NCBI RefSeq assembly: GCF_002368335.1
Contig: NZ_AP018288.1
Span: 7,212,371 to 7,276,370, forward strand
Reading direction: 5' to 3'
Origin: Nostoc sp. NIES-4103
GTDB taxonomy: Bacteria > Cyanobacteriota > Cyanobacteriia > Cyanobacteriales > Nostocaceae
DNA length: 64,000 nucleotides
The notes beneath the pieces were generated by a model that did no database searches, was not told where the DNA came from, and saw only the letters and a list, made by a program, of their open reading frames with translations. The position numbers and the translations under genes are program-made. Shown piece by piece: positions 34,614 to 43,148 of this stretch (position 1 is the first letter of the stretch; each line of letters begins with the position of its first letter).

Positions 34614-36617
34614 ATGTCTGTATTTGTTGCTGTTGATCAAATTGATAAAGTTTTTACATTAACTGGTGGTGGCAAATATATTGCCCTTAAAGGAATCGAC
34701 CTCCAAATTAAAAAAGGTGAATTCGTTTCTTTAATTGGTCACTCCGGTTGTGGAAAATCCACACTATTAAATATGATTGCGGGTTTGGATTTACCGACTG
34801 AAGGTCTTGTCACCTTGGAAGGGCAAAAAGTTACTAAACCAGGGCCAGACAGGATGGTGGTGTTTCAAAACTATTCACTACTACCTTGGCGGACAGTGAG
34901 AGAAAACATCGCCCTAGCTGTAGATTCAGTAATGAAGGGTGTACCTGCGGCTGAACGCAAAGCCATTGTGGAAAAACATATTGATATGGTGGGGTTGCGT
35001 CCCCATGCAGATAAACAGCCGGGAATGTTATCAGGTGGACAAAAGCAGCGAGTTGCGATCGCCCGCGCTTTAGCAATTCGCCCGAAGTTGCTACTATTAG
35101 ATGAACCCTTCGGTGCATTGGATGCACTCACACGCGGTAATTTGCAAGAACAATTGATGCAAATCTGCGAAGAAAATGAAGTCACAGCGGTGATGGTGAC
35201 ACATGACGTAGATGAAGCAGTGCTGTTGTCAGACAGAATTGTCATGTTAACCAACGGCCCAGAATCTAAAATTGGTGACATTCTGGAAGTCGATATTCCT
35301 AGACCCCGCAAACGCATGGAAGTTGTAGAACATCCCAGTTACTACAGCTTGCGGAGTGAAATGATTTACTTCCTCAACCAGCAGAAACGAATTAAGAAAA
35401 TTCGGGCGAGGAAAACATCCGCGATCGCTCGTCATGGTTTAGAAAAAGTTAACCTAGAAATTGGCTTTTTACCCTTAACAGCTTGCGCCCCCTTAGCCAT
35501 TGCCAAAGAAAAAGGTTTCTTTACCAAACATGGTTTAGATGAAGTCAACCTCGTGCGGGAAAGCAGCTGGCGTGGTATCGTCGATGGCATCACAGGTGGT
35601 TATTTAGATGCAGCCCAAATGCCATCAGGTATGCCCATGTGGTTGACTTTGGGAGGACATCAAAACCAACCCCTACCCGTAGTCACCGCCTTGACCATGA
35701 CCCGCAACGGTAACGCCATCACCTTAGCAAAACGCTTTTATGACCAAGGCGTACTCACCTTATCAGACTTCAAAAATTATCTACTCCGTACCCGCAACCA
35801 ACGCCACACAATGGGCGTAGTGCATCCTGCATCCATGCACAACTTGCTGCTGCGTTACTGGCTAGCGGCTGGTGGAATTGACCCCGACATGGATGTGGAC
35901 ATGAAAATTATTCCCCCCGCCCAGATGGTAGCCGACTTACAAGCCAGTAGCATCGATGGTTACTGCGTCGGTGAACCGTGGAATTACCGCGCCGCCTTGG
36001 AAAACGTAGGTTTTACCATCGCCACCGACTTAGAAGTGTGGTTAGGACACCCAGGTAAAGTTCTCGGTGTACGCGAAGATTGGGCAGAAACTTATCCTAA
36101 CACCCACATTGCATTGACTAAAGCTTTACTAGAAGCCTGTGCCTACTGTGCCGATCATAATAATGTCGAAGAAATTAGACGAATTTTAGCAAGCCGAGAT
36201 TACGTCAGCACCGATTTAGAGTACATTCAACTCGAAGATCCCAACAGTGCAGCTTGTGACCTAGACCATCCATTGCGGCAATATGCCCACCATCAATTTT
36301 ATTCCGACTCTGCCATCAACCGTCCCAGCCGTACTGAACAAATTTGGATCATGAGTCAATTAGCCCGTTGGGGCGACACACCCTTCCCTAGAAACTGGGT
36401 AGAAGTCGTAGAAAGAGTATGCCGAGTGCGCGTTTTCAGTACCGCCGCCAGAGAATTAGGTTTAGATATCAGCTACACCCGCCAACCCATCAAACTCTTC
36501 GATGGTACACCCTTCAACGCCGATGATCCCATCTCCTACCTCAACAGCTTAGAAATTAAACGCGACTTCTCAATTGCCGAAGTCATTCTCGACTCCCCAA
36601 CCAGAAGAGTCGCTTAA
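34614..36617 (+). CDS. cmpC: Bicarbonate ABC transporter ATPase fused to binding domain, CmpC
   Basis: 667 residues. The N-terminal ATPase (1 to about 255) has Walker A GHSGCGKST at 42-50, signature LSGGQKQR and Walker B LLLLDEPFGALD. From about residue 280 to the end a CmpA-like substrate-binding domain follows (LEIGFLPLTACAPLAIAKEKGFFTKHGLDEV, broken by PSGMPMW further on). This fusion is diagnostic of NrtC/CmpC; the C-terminal domain is thought to be a regulatory sensor on the cytoplasmic side. The ATG at 34614 is directly preceded by the CCCAATT array and CCAAAAAATGC, with no ribosome binding site, which may reduce or alter translation. Confidence 0.95.
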   Translation: MSVFVAVDQIDKVFTLTGGGKYIALKGIDLQIKKGEFVSLIGHSGCGKSTLLNMIAGLDLPTEGLVTLEGQKVTKPGPDRMVVFQNYSLLPWRTVRENIALAVDSVMKGVPAAERKAIVEKHIDMVGLRPHADKQPGMLSGGQKQRVAIARALAIRPKLLLLDEPFGALDALTRGNLQEQLMQICEENEVTAVMVTHDVDEAVLLSDRIVMLTNGPESKIGDILEVDIPRPRKRMEVVEHPSYYSLRSEMIYFLNQQKRIKKIRARKTSAIARHGLEKVNLEIGFLPLTACAPLAIAKEKGFFTKHGLDEVNLVRESSWRGIVDGITGGYLDAAQMPSGMPMWLTLGGHQNQPLPVVTALTMTRNGNAITLAKRFYDQGVLTLSDFKNYLLRTRNQRHTMGVVHPASMHNLLLRYWLAAGGIDPDMDVDMKIIPPAQMVADLQASSIDGYCVGEPWNYRAALENVGFTIATDLEVWLGHPGKVLGVREDWAETYPNTHIALTKALLEACAYCADHNNVEEIRRILASRDYVSTDLEYIQLEDPNSAACDLDHPLRQYAHHQFYSDSAINRPSRTEQIWIMSQLARWGDTPFPRNWVEVVERVCRVRVFSTAARELGLDISYTRQPIKLFDGTPFNADDPISYLNSLEIKRDFSIAEVILDSPTRRVA

Positions 36618-36631
36618 GCAAAAAACTAATC

Positions 36632-36664
36632 AGATCCCCGACTTGTTGAAGAAGTCGGGGATCT
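36632..36664. repeat. GATCCCCGACTT palindrome between cmpC and cmpD
   Basis: AGATCCCCGACTT (36632-36644) and AAGTCGGGGATCT (36652-36664) pair over 13 bp around a 7-nt loop. It is the same family as the perfect palindrome at 19338-19370. Inside an operon it could attenuate cmpD or stabilise the cmpABC mRNA 3' end. Confidence 0.85.
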
Positions 36665-36712
36665 TCGCAGCCCATCAAAAAACTATTCTCCTCAACTTCT
36701 AACACCACAACC

Positions 36713-37576
36713 ATGCAAAATCGCAGCTTAACCTTCACCGGAATCGAAACAAAAACCCAAACAAGACCATCGCCAACTACAACCAAAAGGTCATTTCTAG
36801 AAATTAGAGACGTGACCAAAGTCTACCCCACAAAAAAAGGCCCCTTCACCGTACTCGACGGCGTTAACCTCAACGTAGAACAAGGCGAATTTATTTGCGT
36901 CATCGGTCACTCTGGCTGTGGTAAATCAACCCTCCTGAACATGGTATCCGGTTTTAACTTTCCTACCTCTGGCGAAGTTTTGCTGGAAGGACAACCCATC
37001 ACCAAACCCGGCCCCGACAGAATGGTTGTTTTCCAAAACTATGCCTTACTACCTTGGCGGACTGCCTTTGAAAATATTTACTTAGCCGTTAACGCCGTTT
37101 ACCCCAACAAGTTAGAAGCTGAGAAAAGGGCAATTGTCCGGGAACATCTAGCAATGGTGGGATTGGCTGACGCCATGGACAAAAAGCCAATGCAAATGTC
37201 CGGCGGTATGAGACAGCGCGTTTCCATCGCCCGTGCTTTAGCAATTCGTCCCAAAGTCTTAATTTTAGACGAACCTTTTGGGGCGTTGGATGCGATTACC
37301 AAAGAAGAATTACAAGAAGAATTGCTGAAAATTTGGGGCGATAACCGCTGTACAGTGCTGATGATTACCCACGATATCGATGAGGCACTATTTTTAGCAG
37401 ATAAATTAGTGATGATGACCAATGGCCCCCATGCAAAAATTGGTGAAGTGATGGAAATTCCTTTTGCACGTCCACGCGATCGCGCCCGTATTATGGAAGA
37501 TCCACAGTATTATCAGCTGCGTAACTATGCCCTAGATTTTCTCTTTAATCGCTTTGCCCACGATGACGTTGGTTAA
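36713..37576 (+). CDS. cmpD: Bicarbonate ABC transporter ATPase CmpD
   Basis: 287 residues, a stand-alone ATPase with Walker A GHSGCGKST, Q-loop FQNYALLPWRT, signature MSGGMRQRVSIARALAIRP and Walker B VLILDEPFGALDAIT, closest in type to NrtD/CmpD. It pairs with CmpC as the second nucleotide-binding subunit of BCT1. The N-terminal 27 residues are a polar extension before the ABC domain starts at FLEIRDVTKVYP. It lies 95 bp behind cmpC, separated by the palindrome at 36632-36664. Last gene of the operon. Confidence 0.95.
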   Translation: MQNRSLTFTGIETKTQTRPSPTTTKRSFLEIRDVTKVYPTKKGPFTVLDGVNLNVEQGEFICVIGHSGCGKSTLLNMVSGFNFPTSGEVLLEGQPITKPGPDRMVVFQNYALLPWRTAFENIYLAVNAVYPNKLEAEKRAIVREHLAMVGLADAMDKKPMQMSGGMRQRVSIARALAIRPKVLILDEPFGALDAITKEELQEELLKIWGDNRCTVLMITHDIDEALFLADKLVMMTNGPHAKIGEVMEIPFARPRDRARIMEDPQYYQLRNYALDFLFNRFAHDDVG

Positions 37577-38078
37577 AAGCTTTTCCCTACACGACACAGG
37601 TTAGCAATAAGGTGAAAGATAAAAGGCGAAAAAGAATTTGCTTGTTAATCTTTTACCTTTTTTCTTTTTTAATCACGGTAGGGCATCTCGCCACAACAGA
37701 TAATTAAAGATATAGCGTTTTTAACTCCAGTGAGGTACAAAATCACTCCTCCCCAACCCTCCCCTTGGCAAGGGCTACGGTGTACACACAAGTCTGAATT
37801 TGTTTATAAATCTGGGTTTTACCCCACCCTAACCCTCCCCTTTATAAGGGGAGGGAACTAGATTTTCAATTTTTCCCCCCTTGATAAGGGGGGATTAAGG
37901 GGGGTAAATTGCTGATTCTAGTAATTCTCTGTCTCCCCCTTCTTTACTTACTCAATATTAGACCTGAATCCTTACCTTTATTTTACTATTTGATCTTACA
38001 TAAATCGTATAATTTTACTTGCTAAATACCAGGGTTTACTACATATTTATCAATATCAATGAAATAATGAGGTTTTCT
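37577..38078. other. Intergenic with G/C-rich inverted repeats
   Basis: About 500 bp after cmpD. It contains several short dispersed palindromes typical of cyanobacteria: CCTCCCCTTTATAAGGGGAGG near 37833-37854 and CCCCCCTTGATAAGGGGGG near 37875-37896. They could serve as terminators for cmpD. The last 100 bp are AT-rich and hold the promoter of the methyltransferase gene. Confidence 0.6.
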
Positions 38079-39179
38079 ATGCTATCAATCAAAAAAATAC
38101 TTCCAAGCTCTATAAAGCACTCATTCAAAAACTTAACTGGCTTGAATTCTGTACAGCAAAAACTGTTAGATGTAGAACAAAAGCTTGATACTATAAATTC
38201 TGTACAGCAAAAGCTGTTAGATGTAGAACAAAAGCTTGATACTATAAATTCTGTACAGCAAAAGCTGTTAGATGTAGAACAAAAGCTTGATACTATAAAT
38301 TCTGTACAGCAAAAACTGTTAGATGTAGAACAAAAGCTTGATACTCTCACAAAGTCGAATGTATTTACAGAATTTTATGTGCCTAGAAATAGGTATCAAT
38401 TTCATTCTACATATCTAGGTAATAATCGAGTAATTGCCCCACATCCTTTGGCAAATCATATTTTTTTAGATAGTGAATGTATTTTAGTCACGCCACAAGT
38501 GATCAGTCAAACTTATGAGCCAGGAATTGTTAATTACTTAAAAGCCAATATTAAACCAGGAATGAAGTGTTTAGAAATTGGTGCTAACCAAGGATTCCAC
38601 ACACTGACTATAGCATTTTTAGTAGGGTCAGAAGGTCATATTATTGCATTTGAAGCAAATCCTCAGACATTTGCTTATCTTAATGACTCGATAGTTTCTA
38701 ACGGGATTTTGCCAAGAGTAACTTTAGAAAATAAAGCAGCTTTTGATAAAGATACTGTAGTTGAATTTAAGAAACTTACACGCTATGCAGCAGGTAGCCA
38801 CATCAATCTTTATGAAGAAGATTGGACAGATTCACTGAATGATGGAACTACTATTTCTATTCCTGCGGTCAATATTAGCACTTATCTGCTGAATAAGAAT
38901 TTTTTGCCTAATTTTATCAAAATCGATGCAGAAGGAGCAGAACCTTATATATTTCGTAACTTATTAGATGTCATAAAACTAAACAACGAAGTCAAAATTA
39001 TGCTGGAAGTGGTTCCGGGAAGTTTTGAATCTGTTGGAGGTTTAGCATCATTTACTCAAGAGATTTCTTCATTAGGGTTTAAATTTTTTGCAATCAATCT
39101 ATCGGGTATAATCCAAGAAGTAACAAACCAATACGTGATAGAAACTGTAGGATTCGCAGATTATATTATCTCTAAATAA
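38079..39179 (+). CDS. FkbM-family methyltransferase with repeated coiled-coil N-terminus
   Basis: 366 residues from the ATG at 38079, chosen because GAGG lies 6 bp upstream. An ATG at 38067 and a TTG at 38019 are possible but have no such site. Residues 23-90 are four almost identical 17-residue repeats (NSVQQKLLDVEQKLDTI), strongly helical and likely coiled coil. The C-terminal domain is a SAM-dependent methyltransferase of FkbM type: KPGMKCLEIGANQGFHTL (motif I), HIIAFEANPQTF and FIKIDAEGAEPYIFRNL. Such enzymes O-methylate sugars or small molecules and often sit in surface-polysaccharide clusters; the substrate is unknown here. The repeats may set the oligomeric state. Confidence 0.88.
   Translation: MLSIKKILPSSIKHSFKNLTGLNSVQQKLLDVEQKLDTINSVQQKLLDVEQKLDTINSVQQKLLDVEQKLDTINSVQQKLLDVEQKLDTLTKSNVFTEFYVPRNRYQFHSTYLGNNRVIAPHPLANHIFLDSECILVTPQVISQTYEPGIVNYLKANIKPGMKCLEIGANQGFHTLTIAFLVGSEGHIIAFEANPQTFAYLNDSIVSNGILPRVTLENKAAFDKDTVVEFKKLTRYAAGSHINLYEEDWTDSLNDGTTISIPAVNISTYLLNKNFLPNFIKIDAEGAEPYIFRNLLDVIKLNNEVKIMLEVVPGSFESVGGLASFTQEISSLGFKFFAINLSGIIQEVTNQYVIETVGFADYIISK
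38145..38348 (+). repeat. Four tandem 51-bp coding repeats
   Basis: The unit begins AATTCTGTACAGCAAAA and ends AAGCTTGATACTATA. The four copies differ at only a few positions (for example AAACTG/AAGCTG). The 51-bp length keeps the frame, so copy number can change by slippage without breaking the gene. Confidence 0.95.
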
Positions 39180-39246
39180 TAAACCAAGAATCGAATATGA
39201 GGGTGAGAAGGCAAGCAATGCTTGCCTTCTCACTCCTATCAGCTTA

Positions 39247-40117
39247 GGGACTTCCAGAGAATTAAATATACAATTTATAAGAATGATAATCATTACGGTG
39301 GAGGAAGGGAGAGGTTGCCGTTGGCAACCTCTCCCTTCCCTTTTTGTAGTAAATTTAATGATAATTCGATTTTTGGATGTGCATAGGTGTCAATGGAATT
39401 AACTGATTCATTGAAAAGCTTGCTAAAGGAAACGGCGCATCAATTAAAAGGAGCCGCTAAGCGTAAATTTATCGCACAAACAGTTGTGGCATTAGGATAT
39501 GGAGGACAGTCTCTAGCAGAGCGCGAGTTGGGATGGAATCGTGCCACTATTGGTAAAGGAATTAAAGAATTAAACACTGGAATTACTTGTTTTGATAATT
39601 ATCGGAGTAGAGGACGTAAAAAATCAGAAGAAATCTTGCCAAATCTTTTAGAAGATATCAAGAAATTAGTTGATTCTCAAAGCCAAATAGACCCTAGCTT
39701 TAAAAGCCAAAGACTCTACACACGCCTATCGGCTGCTCAAGTAAGACATCAATATGGTTTGCATCCAGTTGTTAAATTAGTTACCGGAATTTACTCTACT
39801 GGGGTAAGCTTAACTAAACAAGCCATGCAAGAAATTGAAAATCAAATCCAACGATTGAGTAATTTAACTTCAGATAATTTACCCAACTTAGGCAAATGGT
39901 TTGTTGATATTTGTTACGAAACAGCGTGATTTTCAGAAGTTAAATAAGGCTTTTCCGCGGTAGTGGTAATCCTGCTCACTACGCTCTTTCACTGTTGAGT
40001 GCAGACATTTCTCTTGCATATTTTTTGGAGGAGAGAGCGGTTGCCGACAGCAACCGCTCTCTCCTTCAGAATGATTATCATTTTAACTGGCTGTATATTT
40101 TATTCTCTGGAAGTCCC
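39247..40117. mobile_element. Non-autonomous insertion sequence with long TIRs, flanked by TTA
   Basis: The left end GGGACTTCCAGAGAATTAAA and the reverse complement of the right end GGGACTTCCAGAGAATAAAA agree over 26 of the first 27 bp and again at AATGATAATCAT. TTA lies directly outside both ends (39244-39246 and 40118-40120), a likely 3-bp target duplication. Just inside each TIR is a hairpin: 17-bp arms at 39303-39339 and 15-bp arms at 40030-40064, sharing GGTTGC but differing otherwise. The 871-bp element carries one short transposase-like frame. Confidence 0.85.
39393..39929 (+). pseudogene. ISAzo13-like transposase, internally deleted remnant
   Basis: 178 codons from the ATG at 39393 (GTG two codons upstream). 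The N-terminal part (QTVVALGYGGQSLAERELGWNR and ATIGKGIKELNTG, then RGRKK) matches the helix-turn-helix start of ISAzo13-type transposases. Around SQRLYTRLSAAQVRHQYGLHP the sequence jumps to a C-terminal-like tail (GIYSTGVSLTKQAMQEIENQ then KWFVDI). The catalytic core, some 200 residues or more in full-length relatives, is missing. The frame is still open, so a short DNA-binding protein might be made. It lies inside the TIR-bounded element. Confidence 0.7.
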
Positions 40118-40120
40118 TTA

Positions 40121-40636
40121 AATAAATTTCGCAGGCTTTTAGCTAAAGTCTATTTAAGTGGAATAAATCCTTATTCAGTCAGCTTTAGCTGAGTTCATCT
40201 ATTAGCCTCATAATTCATTCTGAGGTGTTTATCATCACTACTGCAAGATACAAGATAACAGTATTGTAGACAATCTTAAATCTGACACATGAGTAGTTGA
40301 CATTACAAATCATTATTTTGCCAGCTTAATCTTAAACATTTGTAAATATTAGCACCATCTTGACAGATTTATTTTACAAATATATACGTGTAAAATTCAA
40401 AAATCTGATTTTTGAATGGCATTATATTATTGGAATAAAGCCCTCTGTTGTAAATTCAAAAATAACACTCAATTGTATAGGTATTTTCATACCTATCAAT
40501 ACTCAAGTGAAATCAGTTAACACAAAACTGAAAAAGTAAGTATTAATTGCAACTTATACTTCAGGTTGATCAACGCAATTATTAGTAGATTTCAGACAGC
40601 TTCAACACTATTGGTTAGTCAAGTGTAGCAGAATAT
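40121..40636. other. Intergenic, AT-rich, no gene seen
   Basis: About 500 bp downstream of the insertion element and upstream of the lipid kinase gene. It is rich in A and T with no convincing frame or strong hairpin. It presumably includes the kinase promoter. Confidence 0.5.
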
Positions 40637-41566
40637 ATGGACGCAGAAAATTGGACATATAGACTACAAAGGGCACTTCCTGTAAGTTCCCGCGCACTGC
40701 TATTAGTAAATCGTCATGCCCGCCAAGGACAGCAAGGTCTTTTAGAAGCAATTGATTGTCTTAAGAAACTCGGCTTTGATTTGATTGAAGAATCAACAGA
40801 ACACCCCAAACATCTTTATGAAGTTATACTTCGTTATCAGCATGAAGTTGACTTAGTAATTGTTGGTGGTGGAGATGGTACTCTTAATGCCGCAGTCGAT
40901 GCTTTAGTAGAGACACAATTACCTTTGGGTATCTTACCTTTGGGAACAGCCAACGACTTGGCAAGAACTTTGAAAATTCCCAATTCTTTAAGCGAAGCTT
41001 GTAAAGTGATTGCTTATGGAGATTTGCGACGCATTGACTTAGGGTTAGTGAACGGAAAACACTTTTTTAATGTTGCTAGTTTGGGATTAAGTGTGAAAAT
41101 TACCCAGCGGCTGACGAAAGAAATTAAACGCCGCTGGGGAATATTTGCTTATGCTGCTACTGCATTGCAAGTAATTTTGGAATCTCGTCCCTTCAGTGCA
41201 GAAATTCGGATTAATGGTCAATCATTGCGTGCCAAGACAGTACAAATTGCTGTAGGTAATGGTCGCTATTATGGTGGTGGCATGGCAGTAGCGCCGGATG
41301 CAACAATTGATGATCAAAGGCTAGATCTCTATAGTTTGGAAATAGAGCATTGGTGGCAAATCATACCTTTATTGCCTGCAATGCGAAACGGGCGGCACAT
41401 TCATTGGCGGAGTGTCCGGGCCTTACAAGGAGAAGAAATAGAGATTTATACTCGTAAACCGCGTCCCATTAATACTGATGGTGAAATCACAACTTATACT
41501 CCTGCCCATTTTCGAGTTATACCTAAAGCTATAGCTGTTTTAGTACCGCCAACTGAAATGTTGTAA
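40637..41566 (+). CDS. Diacylglycerol/lipid kinase family protein (YegS-like)
   Basis: 309 residues, the standard length for DAGK_cat family proteins. The N-terminal catalytic lobe has VNRHARQG, the nucleotide-binding motif VIVGGGDGTLNAAVDAL and LPLGTANDLARTL. The C-terminal beta-sandwich includes AVGNGRYYGGGMAVAPDATIDD and ends with DGEITTYTPAHFRVIP. It should phosphorylate a lipid such as diacylglycerol; the true substrate of cyanobacterial members is not established. No signal peptide is seen; a membrane-peripheral enzyme is expected. It is monocistronic by spacing. Confidence 0.93.
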   Translation: MDAENWTYRLQRALPVSSRALLLVNRHARQGQQGLLEAIDCLKKLGFDLIEESTEHPKHLYEVILRYQHEVDLVIVGGGDGTLNAAVDALVETQLPLGILPLGTANDLARTLKIPNSLSEACKVIAYGDLRRIDLGLVNGKHFFNVASLGLSVKITQRLTKEIKRRWGIFAYAATALQVILESRPFSAEIRINGQSLRAKTVQIAVGNGRYYGGGMAVAPDATIDDQRLDLYSLEIEHWWQIIPLLPAMRNGRHIHWRSVRALQGEEIEIYTRKPRPINTDGEITTYTPAHFRVIPKAIAVLVPPTEML

Positions 41567-41936
41567 GCATTGAGTTTGGAGTTGATAATTCACAACCCAT
41601 ACTAATTTCACATTTAAGATTTTGTATTTTGGATGAAATACTCTAATTAAAAGGGGCGTTGCTGAATTCGGATATGAATTTACCTCACGCACAGACGCAG
41701 AGGAGGACACTTGCACAGGAAGGCTTTGCCGACTTGAGCAAAGTGTCCGTCGCGCAGAGAGTGAGAGTTTGAGATATTCAAGAAGACTTTTGAAACATCC
41801 TCTTAGAAAAAAGCTGATATCTGCGTTCAAGACAAAATTATCATTTGCTATAATCTGGAATAGTTGTGGATGCATTTGTATTCATATATGCATTGCTATG
41901 TTGAACTAAACCTGGTATTCAGGCAACTCACGCCAA
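41567..41936. other. Intergenic, no gene seen
   Basis: About 370 bp. A GC-richer block at 41690-41765 (ACGCAGAGGAGGACACTTGC and CAAAGTGTCCGTCGCGCAGA) has partly complementary halves (GGACACTTG and CAAAGTGTCC) and looks like a dispersed repeat. Confidence 0.45.
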
Positions 41937-42542
41937 ATGCATCTAAGATTTTCTCAAGAAATTAAGTCCTTGCTGCAACGCCTTGCCCAACAGCATTTAA
42001 CTCTGGGCGATATTCTGGCACAGACTTCTGAACGCGGTTTTAGCTTGGTGATTGCGTTATTAGTTTTGCCCTTTTTGTTTCCCATGCCACCGGGGTTAGC
42101 TGGGCCTTTTGGCGCAGCCTGCTTAGTGTTGTCAGCACAGATGGTTTTAGGTAGGCGATCGCCTTGGTTACCCAAAAAAATTGCCCGCTATCAATTTCCT
42201 CGTCCTTTTGCTGAATTCCTTTTAAAAAACCTGCAACGTCTTACCAAGATATTAGAGAAAATCACGCGTCATCGGTTGGCAAAAATAGCTAACAATCCTT
42301 TGACTTGGCGCATCAATGGACTTTGTATATCTTGGTTGACAATCTTGCTAATGTCACCAGTTCCCTTTACCAATCCCTTTCCGACTGTAGGTATTTTACT
42401 GTTGGCAGTTGCCACCATCGAAGCTGATGGTTTGCTAATTTGCGTTGGCTACGTTCTGACTGCCTTAATTACTGCACTGTTTGGATTTATAGGTTATGCC
42501 CTTTGGTTAGCCCCCAGTTTACTGCCATCTATATTTAAATAG
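41937..42542 (+). CDS. ExoD-family exopolysaccharide synthesis membrane protein
   Basis: 201 residues with ATG start. It carries the ExoD signature: LAQQHLTLGDILAQTSERGF, LVLPFLFPMPPGLAGPFGAACLVLSAQMVLGRRSPWLPKKI, and later PFTNPFPTVGILLLAVATIEADGLLICVGY. Four or so membrane segments are visible. ExoD proteins are tied to exopolysaccharide production and alkaline tolerance in rhizobia, but the mechanism is not known. The stop codon TAG is immediately followed by a GGGAATT array. Confidence 0.88.
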   Translation: MHLRFSQEIKSLLQRLAQQHLTLGDILAQTSERGFSLVIALLVLPFLFPMPPGLAGPFGAACLVLSAQMVLGRRSPWLPKKIARYQFPRPFAEFLLKNLQRLTKILEKITRHRLAKIANNPLTWRINGLCISWLTILLMSPVPFTNPFPTVGILLLAVATIEADGLLICVGYVLTALITALFGFIGYALWLAPSLLPSIFK

Positions 42543-42623
42543 GGAATTGGGAATTGGGAATTGGGAATTGGGAATTGGGAATTGGGAATTGGGAATTGGG
42601 AATTGGGAATTGGGAATTGGGAA
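42541..42623. repeat. GGGAATT heptamer array directly after the exoD-like stop
   Basis: About eleven perfect GGGAATT copies followed by a GGGAATG variant. It is the complement of the CCCAATT array before cmpC (34523-34605), so the two arrays form long inverted repeats at a distance. Confidence 0.95.
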
Positions 42624-43148
42624 TGGGGCATTATATATAGATAAAATAAAACCCTCAGTCGAAAAGCTGAGGGTTGTAAAATAATTTAGGGTGCATCTAC
42701 TATACACCTATGCACTATATTTAGGGCTGCATCCGGAAGAATTGAAACAAAGTCAAAATTCAGGCTATTTCACTGAAATAATCAGGCAAATATATTGTTA
42801 AGTAGGTGGGCATAAATAAAGTTAACTGGTGAGGGTCGTCATTTGTCCTCTCTTACAAAGTTCTGATGGTCGGAAACCTCCGCTCAGACTTTGCGCTTTG
42901 TCATTGGTCTAGGGCGCGGGTTTCAGGCGTATTTACTTTTCTTCACATAGTTTGGTTTATTTCCACCGACTTACTTAGAAGTAAGGTGTGTTATGCCGTA
43001 GGAATCGCGCACTTTACATTTAAATTTCTATAAACCACTTCAAATTTTGACACTACTGGGCACTTAGATAAAGTGCAAGGCGTCACGATTAATCATCATG
43101 ATTGATAACAAAACGATTAAAATGTGACAGCTAGTGTAGGAGAAAAGC
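42543..43148. other. Intergenic with array, terminator and a GC-richer block
   Basis: After the heptamer array and a terminator hairpin, 42825-42935 is clearly GC-richer than its surroundings (GGTGAGGGTCGTC, GTCGGAAACCTCCGCTCAG, GGTCTAGGGCGCGGGTTTC). It does not code in any frame I can defend; it could be a repeat or a structured RNA. AGGAG lies 8 bp before the GTG of the next gene. Confidence 0.45.
42648..42676 (+). terminator. Rho-independent-like terminator
   Basis: AACCCTCAG and CTGAGGGTT pair around an 8-nt loop, followed by GTAAAATAATTT. It probably terminates the ExoD-like transcript beyond the heptamer array. Confidence 0.65.

Noticed and set aside
32143..37576. Nitrate transporter nrtABCD
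   Set aside because: CmpA-specific GGQWQMPMPHLITEG and no nitrate or nitrite reductase genes nearby favour bicarbonate (cmpABCD).
38039..38350. 103-codon minus frame with SSFCSTSNSFCCTEF repeats
   Set aside because: It is the antisense reading of the 51-bp repeats of the methyltransferase gene.
42541..42707. 62-codon minus frame over the GGGAATT array
   Set aside because: It reads only the heptamer repeat (NSQFPIP units).
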